A DNA stretch of 53,023 bases from Pseudomonadales bacterium (GTDB taxonomy: Bacteria; Pseudomonadota; Gammaproteobacteria; Pseudomonadales; Azotimanducaceae), in contig JASMJM010000109.1 of the NCBI GenBank assembly GCA_030749725.1, positions 1 through 53,023 of the forward strand, written 5' to 3'. Under the pieces are notes generated by a model. That model was not told where the DNA came from. It saw only the letters and a list, made by a program, of their open reading frames with translations, and ran no database searches. Positions within the stretch are counted from its first letter, which is position 1. Every line of letters begins with the position of its first letter. Positions 1 to 8,660 of this stretch are shown in pieces. The position numbers and the translations under genes were made by a program.

Positions 1-1
1 G

Positions 2-511
2 CCTGACAATTTCTTTGTGCCGCCGCGCTCGGCCTATGTGCCTCAGGTCCCGCAGTTGTACAGCGACACGCTAAAGAACAACATCCTCATGGGGCTGCCG
101 GAGGACAAGGTGGACATCCCCCTTGCACTATGGCGCGCAGCGCTGGAAGAGGTCGAAGAGCTATTGGAAAACGGTCTCGACACGCTGGTGGGTCCGCGTG
201 GCGTTAAACTCTCGGGCGGACAGATGCAACGGGCGGCAGCGGCCAGGATGTTCGTTCGCGATGCGGAGTTGCTTGTATTTGACGATCTTTCCAGTGCGCT
301 AGACGTCGATACCGAGCGAAAACTATGGGCGCGGATGTTTGAGAACCGCGACAACACCTGCCTGGTGGTGTCGCATCGGCCCTCGGTTTTGCGAGATGCG
401 GATTACATCATCGTTATGAAAGACGGCAGGGTCGACGCTGCCGGGCCCCTCGATGAATTGCTGCAGACGAGCGACGAGCTCAACCGTATCTGGTCAGGCG
501 AATATTCCTAG
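2..511 (+). CDS. ABC exporter, ATP-binding domain, 3' part of gene
   Basis: The reading frame is open from the window edge, so this is the C-terminal part of a longer gene. Visible motifs in order are the Q-loop (AYVPQ, about nt 35-50), the signature LSGGQ (about nt 209-223), Walker B (LLVFDDLSSALD, about nt 269-304) and the switch histidine (VVSHR). This is the nucleotide-binding half of an ABC transporter that powers transport at the inner membrane. The family usually has Glu after the Walker B Asp; here it is Asp (FDD), as in some degenerate sites of heteromeric exporters, so ATP hydrolysis at this site may be weak. The membrane domain is outside the window and the cargo is unknown. Confidence 0.88.
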   Translation, partial: PDNFFVPPRSAYVPQVPQLYSDTLKNNILMGLPEDKVDIPLALWRAALEEVEELLENGLDTLVGPRGVKLSGGQMQRAAAARMFVRDAELLVFDDLSSALDVDTERKLWARMFENRDNTCLVVSHRPSVLRDADYIIVMKDGRVDAAGPLDELLQTSDELNRIWSGEYS

Positions 512-513
512 AA

Positions 514-590
514 TGTCACTTTCGGGCTATGTCTGTGTCACCTTGGCGCTGTCAATTTTCGCGCTATGCATGTGTCACTTGCGGGCTATG
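514..590. repeat. Imperfect 36-37 bp tandem duplication, IS-end-like
   Basis: The motif TGTCA followed by a short spacer and GGGCTATG or CGCTATG occurs at 514, 550 and 573, with a weaker copy at 537. Positions 514 and 550, and 537 and 573, are each 36 nt apart, so a 36-37 bp unit is present twice. The stop codon of the downstream methyltransferase lies in the last copy. Repeated short end motifs of this kind are known from IS21-like elements, but no transposase is present. An IS scar is an inference. Confidence 0.5.
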
Positions 591-1651
591 TAGTAGTAGT
601 TGAAGACGTCACCGTCAATCTGCTCCACATCCACGCTGGTAAATCCGGCGTCAGCCAGCATCTTGCAGGCCAGCTCTTTGCCCCACACGGTTCCGAGCCC
701 TTCGCCGCCGAGGGCAAGCGACACCGTCATGCAGTGCATGGTGGACATTGTGTAAAGGAACGGAGCAAAGGGGTGTTGAATGTTTTCGTGCAGGTGGCTC
801 GAAGCTGCAATGTCTTGCATAAGGAACACGCCACCATCGGCCAGTGCCTTGGCGATATTTGACAGCACGGCGGCGGGATTGGCCTGATCGTGAATGGCAT
901 CGAACGCGGTGATAAAATCGAACTGAGCGTTGTTGGGGAAGGTCGTGACATCCTGGACTTCGAACGAGATATTGCTGATCCCTCGGCGCGTTACTTCGGC
1001 CGTTGCATTGCCAACCGCTTCTTCTGAAAAGTCGTAGCCCGTGAAGCGACTGTTGGGAAACCGTTCTGCCATCACGTTCAAAGCACGTCCGCTGCCGCAC
1101 CCCACATCCAATACGCTGATGCCCGATCCCAACCGCTCGATAAGGCCGGCAACCATGGGAAGGGTCACGTCGAGCAGCGCACCGCAGACCGTCTCGCCGC
1201 TCAACTCAGCCATGATCTCGTGGAAGCGGCCGAACTCGGAGTAGGGCACGCCACCACCGTTCTGGAAGCTTTCGACGATGCCATCCTCGACCGTCCCCAT
1301 CAGCGGCAGGAACTGAATGGCATTTGCCAGGTTGGCGGGGCCTGCCGCCCGCGTGAGGGACTGCGCGTGCTCCCGGGGCAGGTAGTAGCTGCTCGCCTTC
1401 GGGTCGTGCAGGATTACGCCGCCCGTCACCATGGCGCCCAGCCATTCGCGCACGTACCGCTCGTTGAGCCCGGCAGCTTCGGCGATTTGCGGGCTGGAGG
1501 CATGCTGCATGGTTGCCATGGAGTCGAACAAGCCGGTGCGGTGGCCGATGCTTGTCATGATGGCCAGTGCAGCGCCGTTAAGCACACCGACCATTTTGTC
1601 CGCAAATTCCTCGGTTTTTGTTTGGTCTACACTCTTTTCGATGTTGCTCAT
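575..1651 (-). CDS. SAM-dependent methyltransferase with N-terminal winged helix (Rv2258c-like)
   Basis: The 358-residue protein has an N-terminal winged-helix region (about 20-100) of the kind used for dimerisation in O-methyltransferase-like families. A class I Rossmann methyltransferase domain follows. Motif I is VLDVGCGSG (about 180-188) and the acidic SAM-ribose residue is in FTGYDFS (about 207). The layout and length fit the Rv2258c-like group, predicted to methylate small molecules; the acceptor cannot be told. The ATG at 1651 has a good ribosome site (GAGGAAG). The gene lies 32 bp after the broken oxidoreductase on the same strand, so the two were probably cotranscribed. The last codons overlap the IS-like repeat at 573-590. 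Confidence 0.85.
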   Translation of the reverse strand: MSNIEKSVDQTKTEEFADKMVGVLNGAALAIMTSIGHRTGLFDSMATMQHASSPQIAEAAGLNERYVREWLGAMVTGGVILHDPKASSYYLPREHAQSLTRAAGPANLANAIQFLPLMGTVEDGIVESFQNGGGVPYSEFGRFHEIMAELSGETVCGALLDVTLPMVAGLIERLGSGISVLDVGCGSGRALNVMAERFPNSRFTGYDFSEEAVGNATAEVTRRGISNISFEVQDVTTFPNNAQFDFITAFDAIHDQANPAAVLSNIAKALADGGVFLMQDIAASSHLHENIQHPFAPFLYTMSTMHCMTVSLALGGEGLGTVWGKELACKMLADAGFTSVDVEQIDGDVFNYYYIARK

Positions 1652-1683
1652 GGATTCTTCCTCAGGGTATGGAACAGCGTGCG

Positions 1684-2771
1684 TTATGTCTCGACATCTA
1701 CGGCCTTTCCCTTCTGGGATGAACGAACGACCGCATCCAGCACCCGTTCTGTTTTGAAGGCTTCTTCAAAACTTGGTACGGGTGTTTCCTTGTTCGTAAT
1801 GCACTCAACAAAGTGGTTCACCTCGTTCTGGAATTCTCTGCCTCGGGCACCATAGCGATTGGGGATGTTGAGCTCGACCCAACCGGCGTGCCGGGCCGGT
1901 CCATCTTGTGTAGAGTGCAGCACACGGCCATCGACATTGTCGTAGCTGACAGCGCCCTTTTCGGCATCGATCTCTATGCGCCAATAATCCGGATGACCGG
2001 TTGCATTACGGGGGGCCTCAAACACACCCATCGCGCCGCTCTCGAACTCCGCGCCAAACATGCAGGCATCATCGACATCGACTTTCTGCTTCTTACGAGA
2101 ACCGGTCATGGTAGGCCGCTCTGATGTAAACGTCTTCATCATCCCATTAACGCGGGTGATCGTGTCTCCCATAATGAACTGGGCGAGATCTGTGATATGT
2201 GAGCCGAGAACGCCGAGAACGCCGCTGCCTGTTCTATTCTGCTCTAACCGCCATACGATAGGTGTGTTGGGATTGCTGAGCCAACTTTGCAGATAACACG
2301 CCCGGATGTGGAACACCCGACCCAGGTCCTCTCTACGCAGGAGGTCATAAGGGAACGGGAACCCTTGAAAAAACGCTTTGTATACCCCGTCATCGTCCTG
2401 ACCTTCGATTTGCGGGCAGCAACCACCATGGCCTTGGCATCGGCGATACTGGCGGACATCGGTTTCTCGCATAGGACGTGCTTACCAGCTTTAATGGCGT
2501 CGATGGAGATGGGTGCATGTACGTCGTTTGGCGTGCAGACGGTTACAGCGTCCAGACCCCCCATTGCCAACAGGTCATGGTGGTTCGAAAAAATCGGCGC
2601 GTCGATACCGTGTCTATCGGAAAACGACTCCGCCGCACCTTGCGCGATATCTGCAAGTGCTACGATCTCAACATTTGGAATTGCGCTGCAGGCAAACGCG
2701 TGCGCGTTCGCGATACTCCCCGTACCGATGATACCGATACGGACTTTCTTGTCTTTCCGGGAACCAGCCAT
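1684..2771 (-). pseudogene. Gfo/Idh/MocA oxidoreductase, broken by one frameshift
   Basis: Two overlapping frames together make one normal-length protein of about 362 residues. The first (from ATG 2771) carries the Rossmann motif IGIIGTGSIA and the family motif CEKPMS. The second carries the C-terminal half (LGRVFHIRACYLQSW through the end at 1684). They meet at a run of six A on the plus strand (2368-2373). One extra base there would restore a continuous GYTKRFFQGFPFPYDLL. The family uses NAD(P) to oxidise or reduce sugars and similar polyols. The break may be a true mutation or a homopolymer error in the assembly; everything else in the gene looks intact, which favours a recent event or an error. 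Confidence 0.85.
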
Positions 2772-3190
2772 TTCATGCGCCTCGCTTGTGTTTAGGTCTG
2801 ATTACTGGTTGATGATCGTGAAGATCCCTGGCAATGCATTTCAGTACGCATCAAACGCCACCTTTCCTGTGAAATTTTCCACGTGTCCCACTCCTGATCG
2901 TTGGATGAGTCAATCCCTTGCGAGCTTGCGCGCAAATGATGCCGATTGAACCGAGACACAGGCAGTCCGGTGTCATGCAGGTGAACAGATCTCGGACGTG
3001 AATAAAACACGTTTGTTCCGGAGTGTCAAAAGCACGCATTATTGATTCAGTCTGCCCGTTAGCCTAACGACCTAAACAACACTGCAACCAGTTGAAGGCT
3101 GTTCGATGCTGAGACTTGCGGCAGTTTGAAATATTCTGAATTAGTCGTGGGTCTATAGAAACAGTCAGTTTGGTTATCAAAGTCCGTCAT
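2772..3190. other. Intergenic region, about 420 bp
   Basis: I see no gene here on either strand. It separates the minus-strand oxidoreductase start from the plus-strand lipoprotein start and so should hold two divergent promoters, but no convincing -35/-10 pair stands out. There is one perfect short palindrome at 3057-3069 (CGTTAG, one base, CTAACG) that could be a regulator site. Confidence 0.5.
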
Positions 3191-4318
3191 ATGAAACGAG
3201 TCGACATACATTCCGCGAGCTACGGTTGTCTCATCTTGAAGAGATGGGTCATGGCTCTCTTGGTTTCGCTGGGCCTGGCGTCCTGTGGCGGCGGAGGAGG
3301 AGGTGGCGGCGCCGGATCCGGATCCGGGAGCGACGGAAACAATAGTGATGATTGGCTGATTCCGGTCAGTCAGGTTGTCGATGGCGGGCCTGGTCGAGAT
3401 GGTATCCCTGCGATCGACAATCCACTGTTTGTGCCACTCGGTGACGTCGCCATGGGCAGGCGAGAGCTGGTGGTGGGCATTAAGTCCGGTGACGAGGTAA
3501 TGGCGCTACCGCATCGAATCCTGAACTGGCACGAAATAGTTAATGTGACGCTCGATAGTGAACCAGCCATCCTCAGCTATTGCCCGCTAACAGGATCAGC
3601 GATGCTCTGGCAAGGTGATGTCAATGCTGCCAATCCGACGTTTGGAGTTTCCGGACTGTTGTTCAATTCCAACCTGATATTGTTTGATCGTGCCAGCGAC
3701 AGTCTCTGGTCACAGATGATGGCGCAGTCGGTGTGGGGTGAGAAAAGCTCGAATGTTCCGAGGCAATTACAGGTAATCGAGACAACCTGGCAGACCTGGC
3801 AGGATATGTATCCGGATTCATTGGTGTTGAGTGAAACGACGGGCTTCAGTCGCGATTACCAGTCTTATCCATATGGTGATTATCTAACTTCAACCAGACT
3901 CTTGTTTGACGTCAGCAGTTTTGACAATCGACTGCATCGAAAGGAACGGGTCATCGGCATCAATGAAAACGATATTAACAAGGTTTACGTCATCGACGAC
4001 TTCACGCTTGACATTGAAGTCATAAATGATGACCTAAACGGATTGCCCGTAGTTGTAGTCAGCAGTTCCCGGGACAATATTGCAGCAATCTACAAACGTA
4101 CCCTCGCCGATGGAACCATCCTGGAGTTCTCTGCAGTTCCGGGCGGGGCGTTGCCTCTGGCGATGCAGGACAATGAAGGTAACGAGTGGGATATATTTGG
4201 CAATGCGCTATCAGGAACCAGAGTGACTGAGCAGCTTGCCAGGACCAGTTCGTTCACCGCTTTCTGGTTTGCATGGGTGGCCTTTTTCGCAGAACCGGAA
4301 ATCCATGCATTTGACTAG
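3191..4318 (+). CDS. DUF3179 domain lipoprotein
   Basis: The protein starts with a signal peptide ending in a lipobox (LASC), then a poly-Gly stretch, so it is predicted to be lipid-anchored. The ATG at 3191 is preferred because it keeps the basic residues (KR) before the hydrophobic core; a TTG 21 bp upstream in frame is less likely. The body matches DUF3179: DGIPAIDNPLF, a conserved PHRILNWHEIVN motif, YCPLTGSA, FGVSGLLFNSNL and a SLWSQ motif. The function of DUF3179 is not established. Conserved His and Cys residues in HRILNWHE and YCPLTG suggest a binding or catalytic site. It is the first gene of a run that continues with an outer-membrane barrel, a Rieske protein and a PQQ dehydrogenase. 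Confidence 0.88.
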   Translation: MKRVDIHSASYGCLILKRWVMALLVSLGLASCGGGGGGGGAGSGSGSDGNNSDDWLIPVSQVVDGGPGRDGIPAIDNPLFVPLGDVAMGRRELVVGIKSGDEVMALPHRILNWHEIVNVTLDSEPAILSYCPLTGSAMLWQGDVNAANPTFGVSGLLFNSNLILFDRASDSLWSQMMAQSVWGEKSSNVPRQLQVIETTWQTWQDMYPDSLVLSETTGFSRDYQSYPYGDYLTSTRLLFDVSSFDNRLHRKERVIGINENDINKVYVIDDFTLDIEVINDDLNGLPVVVVSSSRDNIAAIYKRTLADGTILEFSAVPGGALPLAMQDNEGNEWDIFGNALSGTRVTEQLARTSSFTAFWFAWVAFFAEPEIHAFD

Positions 4319-4327
4319 GCGAAGACC

Positions 4328-5245
4328 ATGCTGAATCCAAGGCACTTTGTCGTTCTTGCCGCTAGCGTTGCTTCTCCCGGGCTCGGAGCGGCCACCTGTA
4401 GCTGTGCCGGGGTGCCATTGCTCGGCGCGATGGAGTCAACTGCGCCGGATAAGGGAAAGTGGTATCTCAGTACCACGTTTGAGGCACATGAGATAGACAA
4501 GCTCGTCAAGGGAAGTTCAACGGTACGCGATGAGACGGGAAGGGACAGGAGTTCAGAATCTCTGATGGCGGAAGTCAGCTATGGGATCAATCAGAAATGG
4601 TCGGTGTCCGCGCTGCTATCCAGGATCGGCCATGAACGACAGATTGGTGCCAACAGCAGCGTAAAGGCGTCCGGTTTTGGTGATAGCATACTGATGGTCA
4701 AATTCAGCCCATGGCATGCAGGCCTTTTTTCGCGCTATGGGCTCAGCGTTGGGCTCGGCGCAAAGATAGCGACCGGCAAAGACGACGAGACAAAGAACCA
4801 GGTTGTGCTTGCCGAGGACATGCAGCCATCCACTGGCGCTAACTCGTTTATTTTCTGGGCACATGGCAATCACACGTTCAGTCAGTCTGGTAGAACCGAA
4901 GCATACCTCGGCACGAGCTATAGCAGGAATTCGGATAACGATCGACGCTATGAATTTGGTGACGAGTTCACACTGACGCTGGGTGCCAGTCATCGCCTGG
5001 AATCTCGATGGGGATTCAACGGTTCTCTGAAATACCGCAAGACGGACCGTGACCAAAGAAACAGTACAGACATCCCCAACACGGGCGGAGAGTGGCTCGA
5101 TTTCGTACCGGCAGTTCAGTATCACTTTACCGATAACCTCGCTGCAAGGTTGTCGGGACGCATTCCCGTGTGGCGTGACCTCAACGATGAGTTGCAGTTC
5201 ACTACGACCTATGCGTATTCCCTGTCTGTCTCCTACGTCCTCTAA
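4328..5245 (+). CDS. Outer-membrane beta-barrel protein of unknown substrate
   Basis: The 305-residue protein has an N-terminal hydrophobic segment with an Ala-rich end (about 1-22) and then alternating polar and hydrophobic stretches with aromatic girdles, for example KWYLSTTFEAHEI, GDEFTLTLGASHRL and YAYSLSVSYVL. It ends in a hydrophobic residue after a strand, typical of outer-membrane barrels. It resembles the transporter-like barrels found in aromatic-degradation operons. The segment TCSCAGVPLL near the N-terminus holds two cysteines. It starts 9 bp after the DUF3179 gene, so the two are probably translated from one message. A role in bringing a substrate into the periplasm is inferred from the neighbours. 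Confidence 0.7.
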   Translation: MLNPRHFVVLAASVASPGLGAATCSCAGVPLLGAMESTAPDKGKWYLSTTFEAHEIDKLVKGSSTVRDETGRDRSSESLMAEVSYGINQKWSVSALLSRIGHERQIGANSSVKASGFGDSILMVKFSPWHAGLFSRYGLSVGLGAKIATGKDDETKNQVVLAEDMQPSTGANSFIFWAHGNHTFSQSGRTEAYLGTSYSRNSDNDRRYEFGDEFTLTLGASHRLESRWGFNGSLKYRKTDRDQRNSTDIPNTGGEWLDFVPAVQYHFTDNLAARLSGRIPVWRDLNDELQFTTTYAYSLSVSYVL

Positions 5246-5384
5246 TTAGAGCCCTGCCCCACGACTGTCAGTGCACCGTGATCATGCTTCCCTGAGCGTC
5301 GAGCACGACCCGAGCACGACCCTATGGCATCTTGTGCTGATCGAAAGTACCATTAGCTTTCGAAATAAGAAGAACCAAATCGTG

Positions 5385-5966
5385 ATGGCTACTTCCATTG
5401 TCAACAGAAGTCGGCGGATATTCGTCAAGGTGCTCATGGACTTCGGTGTTCTGGCATCGCTTCCCTTCGTTTCACGACCGATAGCGGCCCGCCCACCGGA
5501 AAAAACGCGCCCCCAAGCAGATGACCTCATGGTCTACGCCGAAGGCGACCGGAAGGGACAGCTGATTCAAGCGGCCGACCTACAGATAAATGCTAAACCC
5601 ATTGCTGCTTTACCCATGGAACCGGTCAGTTCTATTATTCGTGCCGGCTCGAGGCTCAACAAGGTGATGCTGGTTCGATTGGATACGGCCCGGTTGAGCA
5701 GTAAGACTGCAAAACATGGAGCCGATGGCGTACTGGCTTATTCTTCCGTCTGCACTCATACCGGTTGTGATGTCAATAGATGGAACGACACCACCTCGCG
5801 GATGGTTTGTAGCTGTCATGAATCCGAATTTGAGGTGGCTGACGCGGCGCGGGTAGTCAAAGGACCGGCACCTAAACCTCTCGCCATGCTGCCCCTCAAA
5901 GAGGTTGAGGGCCAATTGGTTGTCAAGTCCGGGTTTACCAGACGAGTTGGCTTCCAACAAATGTAA
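5385..5966 (+). CDS. Tat-exported Rieske [2Fe-2S] protein
   Basis: The two Rieske cluster-binding boxes are present: CTHTGC and, 13 residues later, CSCH, providing the usual two Cys and two His ligands. From the ATG at 5385 the N-terminus reads NRSRRIFVKVL, a clear twin-arginine signal followed by a hydrophobic segment, so the protein is folded in the cytoplasm and moved to the periplasm or held by its signal anchor. A GTG-type start further upstream (5271) would place about 38 odd residues before the Tat motif and is less likely. Such proteins carry single electrons. It lies directly before the PQQ dehydrogenase (30 bp), so it may pass on electrons from that enzyme; this is inference, as no cytochrome c gene is seen nearby. 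Confidence 0.88.
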   Translation: MATSIVNRSRRIFVKVLMDFGVLASLPFVSRPIAARPPEKTRPQADDLMVYAEGDRKGQLIQAADLQINAKPIAALPMEPVSSIIRAGSRLNKVMLVRLDTARLSSKTAKHGADGVLAYSSVCTHTGCDVNRWNDTTSRMVCSCHESEFEVADAARVVKGPAPKPLAMLPLKEVEGQLVVKSGFTRRVGFQQM

Positions 5967-5995
5967 CAATGACCCACTCTGACTGGAGCACGAAA

Positions 5996-7720
5996 ATGTC
6001 TCAACGCATCATGCCCATACCCTGCATACTGATCCCCTGCCTCTTGTTAACCGTTAGTGCCCTGGCAGCCCCGCAAGAAAGACACTACTCACCCGTCACT
6101 AGTCAGCGACTGATCAATCCGGAAAGCGAGAATTGGTTGATGTATAGGGGTAGCTACAACTCCTGGGGCTACAGTGAACTGAAACAGATCAACCGAAGGA
6201 ATGTCGCCCGTCTGAAACCGGTATGGGCATTCTCCACCGGCATGCGTGAAGGGCATCAAGCGCCACCCATTGTGAACGACGGTTATATGTTTATTACCAC
6301 ACCCCATAATCATCTGCTGGCCCTTGACGCCAAAACAGGGGACTTGCTATGGAAGTACCAGCGGGACTTACCCGAGGACCTGATGCAGATGCATCCCACC
6401 AATCGAGGCGTCGCCCTCTATGCAGATCTCGTCTTCATGGCCACGGCCGATGCCTATCTGGTTGCTCTCAGGGCCTCAGACGGACAAGTGGTGTGGGAAA
6501 CCGAAGTTGCGGATTACACCAGCGGCTATTACATGACCCTGGCGCCGCTGGCGGTATCCGGGAACGTCATGGTCGGTGTCTCCGGCGGAGAATTTGGCAT
6601 CAGAGGATTTGTTGCTGCATTCGATGCGGCTACAGGTAAACCCCGTTGGAAGACCTACACCATTCCCGCACCCGGAGAGTTTGGCAACGACTCGTGGCCG
6701 GGTGACACGTGGAAGACCGGTGGCGTGCCGGTTTGGATCACCGGTTCCTATGACCCTGCATTAGACCTCAGCTACTGGGGCACCGGTAACGGTGGCCCTT
6801 GGATGGGTGACACTCGCACGGGTGACAATCTCTACGCGACTTCTGTGATCGCACTCGACACCAACAGCGGTCAAATCAAAGGTTATCATCAATATCACCA
6901 CAATGACTCCTGGGACTGGGACGAAGTATCTGCCCCTCTGTTGATCAACTTTCAGCGGGGCGATAGAACCATTAAGGGCCTGGTGCACCCGGGTAGAAAT
7001 GGTTACCTCTGGTTCTTGGAAAGAACGCAGGATGGTATCGGATTCGTCGACACGTTGCCCTACGTCAAACAGAATGTATTTGTCAGTATCGATGCAGATA
7101 CGGGTCGGCCGGAGTATGATCCAAAGCGCACACCCGGCACCAATAAGCCGGCGGAATTTTGCCCTTCGCTGTGGGGGGGTAAGGATTGGCCGCCTGCTGC
7201 CTACAACCCTGACACCAGATTACTCTACATTCCTGCCAACGATAACTTATGTGGGTCGATGGAGGGGGCGGAGGTCGAATACAGTCCCGGGCAGGTATTT
7301 ATGGTCGGTGCAGAGGGAAAGAACCAACTCGTTCTGCACGAAGATGCAAAGGATCACATCGGCATACTGCAGGCTTGGGATGTGGATCAGGCACGACTCA
7401 AATGGTCGGTACCCTTCAAGAGTCACAACTGGGGTCCGGTGCTAACGACGGCTGGTGACCTGGTGTTTATGGGTGGAACCAACGATCGCTACTTCAGGGC
7501 ATTCGATGCCCGTAACGGTAAGATCCTGTGGCAACAGAGAACCAATTCCGGCGTGATTGGCGTACCCACCAGCTATCAGGTGGATGATCGACAGTACATA
7601 GCAGTCTTGTCAGGTTACGGCGTCGACGCGGAGCGTGAACAATCCGGCATAAATCAGCTTAGGGGGGAATCCCACCATGTCCCTCAAGGCGGCGTCCTCT
7701 GGGTCTTCAGCCTGGACTAG
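5996..7720 (+). CDS. PQQ-dependent alcohol dehydrogenase with lanthanide-type metal site
   Basis: This is a periplasmic eight-bladed propeller quinoprotein of about 574 residues. The ATG at 5996 is chosen over one at 5969 because it has GGAG seven bases upstream and gives a clean signal peptide ending ALA-AP. Family motifs are SGGEFGIRGFVAAFD, YWGTGNGGPW, RTGDNLYATSVIALD and FCPSLWGGKDWPPAAYNP. Counting from 5996 and aligning by spacing to methanol dehydrogenase, the metal ligands are Glu199, Asn265 and the catalytic Asp307. Asp309 sits two residues after it (DWD). Lanthanide enzymes of the XoxF/ExaF type have Asp at that place; calcium enzymes have Ala or Ser. The paired cysteines that form a vicinal disulfide over PQQ in methanol dehydrogenase are absent (the region reads HPTNRGVA). 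The substrate is unknown. Confidence 0.9.
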   Translation: MSQRIMPIPCILIPCLLLTVSALAAPQERHYSPVTSQRLINPESENWLMYRGSYNSWGYSELKQINRRNVARLKPVWAFSTGMREGHQAPPIVNDGYMFITTPHNHLLALDAKTGDLLWKYQRDLPEDLMQMHPTNRGVALYADLVFMATADAYLVALRASDGQVVWETEVADYTSGYYMTLAPLAVSGNVMVGVSGGEFGIRGFVAAFDAATGKPRWKTYTIPAPGEFGNDSWPGDTWKTGGVPVWITGSYDPALDLSYWGTGNGGPWMGDTRTGDNLYATSVIALDTNSGQIKGYHQYHHNDSWDWDEVSAPLLINFQRGDRTIKGLVHPGRNGYLWFLERTQDGIGFVDTLPYVKQNVFVSIDADTGRPEYDPKRTPGTNKPAEFCPSLWGGKDWPPAAYNPDTRLLYIPANDNLCGSMEGAEVEYSPGQVFMVGAEGKNQLVLHEDAKDHIGILQAWDVDQARLKWSVPFKSHNWGPVLTTAGDLVFMGGTNDRYFRAFDARNGKILWQQRTNSGVIGVPTSYQVDDRQYIAVLSGYGVDAEREQSGINQLRGESHHVPQGGVLWVFSLD

Positions 7721-7760
7721 TAGCCCGGCATCGCCAACCATTACACGAAGGGGAATGAAC

Positions 7761-8552
7761 ATGACTGAGAGACTCGCAGGCAAGGTTGCCATAGTCACGG
7801 GTGGTAACAGCGGCATTGGATCTGTTACGGCACATCTTTTTGCCAGAGAGGGTGCCAAGGTCGCTCTTATGGCAAGAAGAGAAGATCAGGGCAAGAATGT
7901 GGAGAAGGCCATCAGGGACGAAGGAGGCGATGCAACCTACATACAATGCGACGTATCCGACAGCAGCGCCGTAAATGCCGCCGTCGACCAGACCATCGAC
8001 AGGTATGGAACGGTCAATATACTGTTCAACAACGCCGGTTACGGCTCGGGGCAGGTCTTCCCGGATGAATCTGACGACAGCTTTAACGCGATTCTGGCTG
8101 TTAACATGGGGGGTACTTTCCACATGACCCGGTCTGTCTGGCCGCACCTCATCGAGGCCGGTGGCGGCGCCATTGTCAACATGTCGTCAGTTGCGGCGCA
8201 GCGGGGATTCAGCAGGAAGATGCGCGACATTGCCGGGACGGCATCCATGTCCTACTACGCCGCCAAAGCGGGCGTTGACGCTATGACCCGATATTTGGCG
8301 GGTATGGGCGGTGAGTACAAGATCCGGGTAAACTGCGTTCGTCCCGGGCAGATCATCACACCCGGTGCCACGGGAGGCGGCAGGCTGGAACATCACGTAT
8401 TCAAGGATGCATTTGACGTCTTCCAGATTCTGGATGGCCCGGGATATCCGGAAGATGTCGCCAATACCGTATTGTTCCTCGCCTGTGATGACTCCAGATT
8501 CCTGACGGGAGAGTTCATCAATATCGATGGTGGCATTGCCGCAAAACTGTAG
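7761..8552 (+). CDS. Short-chain dehydrogenase/reductase (SDR)
   Basis: A classical SDR of about 263 residues. From the ATG at 7761 the cofactor motif TGGNSGIG is at 13-20, NNAG at 90-93, the catalytic Ser in NMSSV at 142-143, and YxxxK at Tyr165-Lys169. It binds NAD(P)(H) and oxidises alcohols or reduces carbonyls in the cytoplasm. A second ATG lies 6 bp upstream and shares the GAAGGGG ribosome site. The gene follows the PQQ dehydrogenase by 40 bp on the same strand and probably belongs to the same pathway, acting on the imported product. The exact substrate is not clear. Confidence 0.88.
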   Translation: MTERLAGKVAIVTGGNSGIGSVTAHLFAREGAKVALMARREDQGKNVEKAIRDEGGDATYIQCDVSDSSAVNAAVDQTIDRYGTVNILFNNAGYGSGQVFPDESDDSFNAILAVNMGGTFHMTRSVWPHLIEAGGGAIVNMSSVAAQRGFSRKMRDIAGTASMSYYAAKAGVDAMTRYLAGMGGEYKIRVNCVRPGQIITPGATGGGRLEHHVFKDAFDVFQILDGPGYPEDVANTVLFLACDDSRFLTGEFINIDGGIAAKL

Positions 8553-8608
8553 CGGAGCGGAATTCGTAGCCCTGGCAACCGCCAAAGTCACGCAATCACT
8601 TGGTCCTG

Positions 8609-8660
8609 GACGCCTAGTCGGGGACGCCTAGTCGGGGACGCCTAGTCGGGGACGCCTAGT
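8609..8660. repeat. 14-bp tandem repeat, 3.7 copies
   Basis: The unit GACGCCTAGTCGGG runs without interruption at 8609-8622, 8623-8636 and 8637-8650, with a partial copy at 8651-8660. Each unit has a CTAG, which gives a stop codon on both strands. The last copy supplies the final stop (TAG at 8658-8656) of the minus-strand DUF2892 reading frame. Confidence 0.85.
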
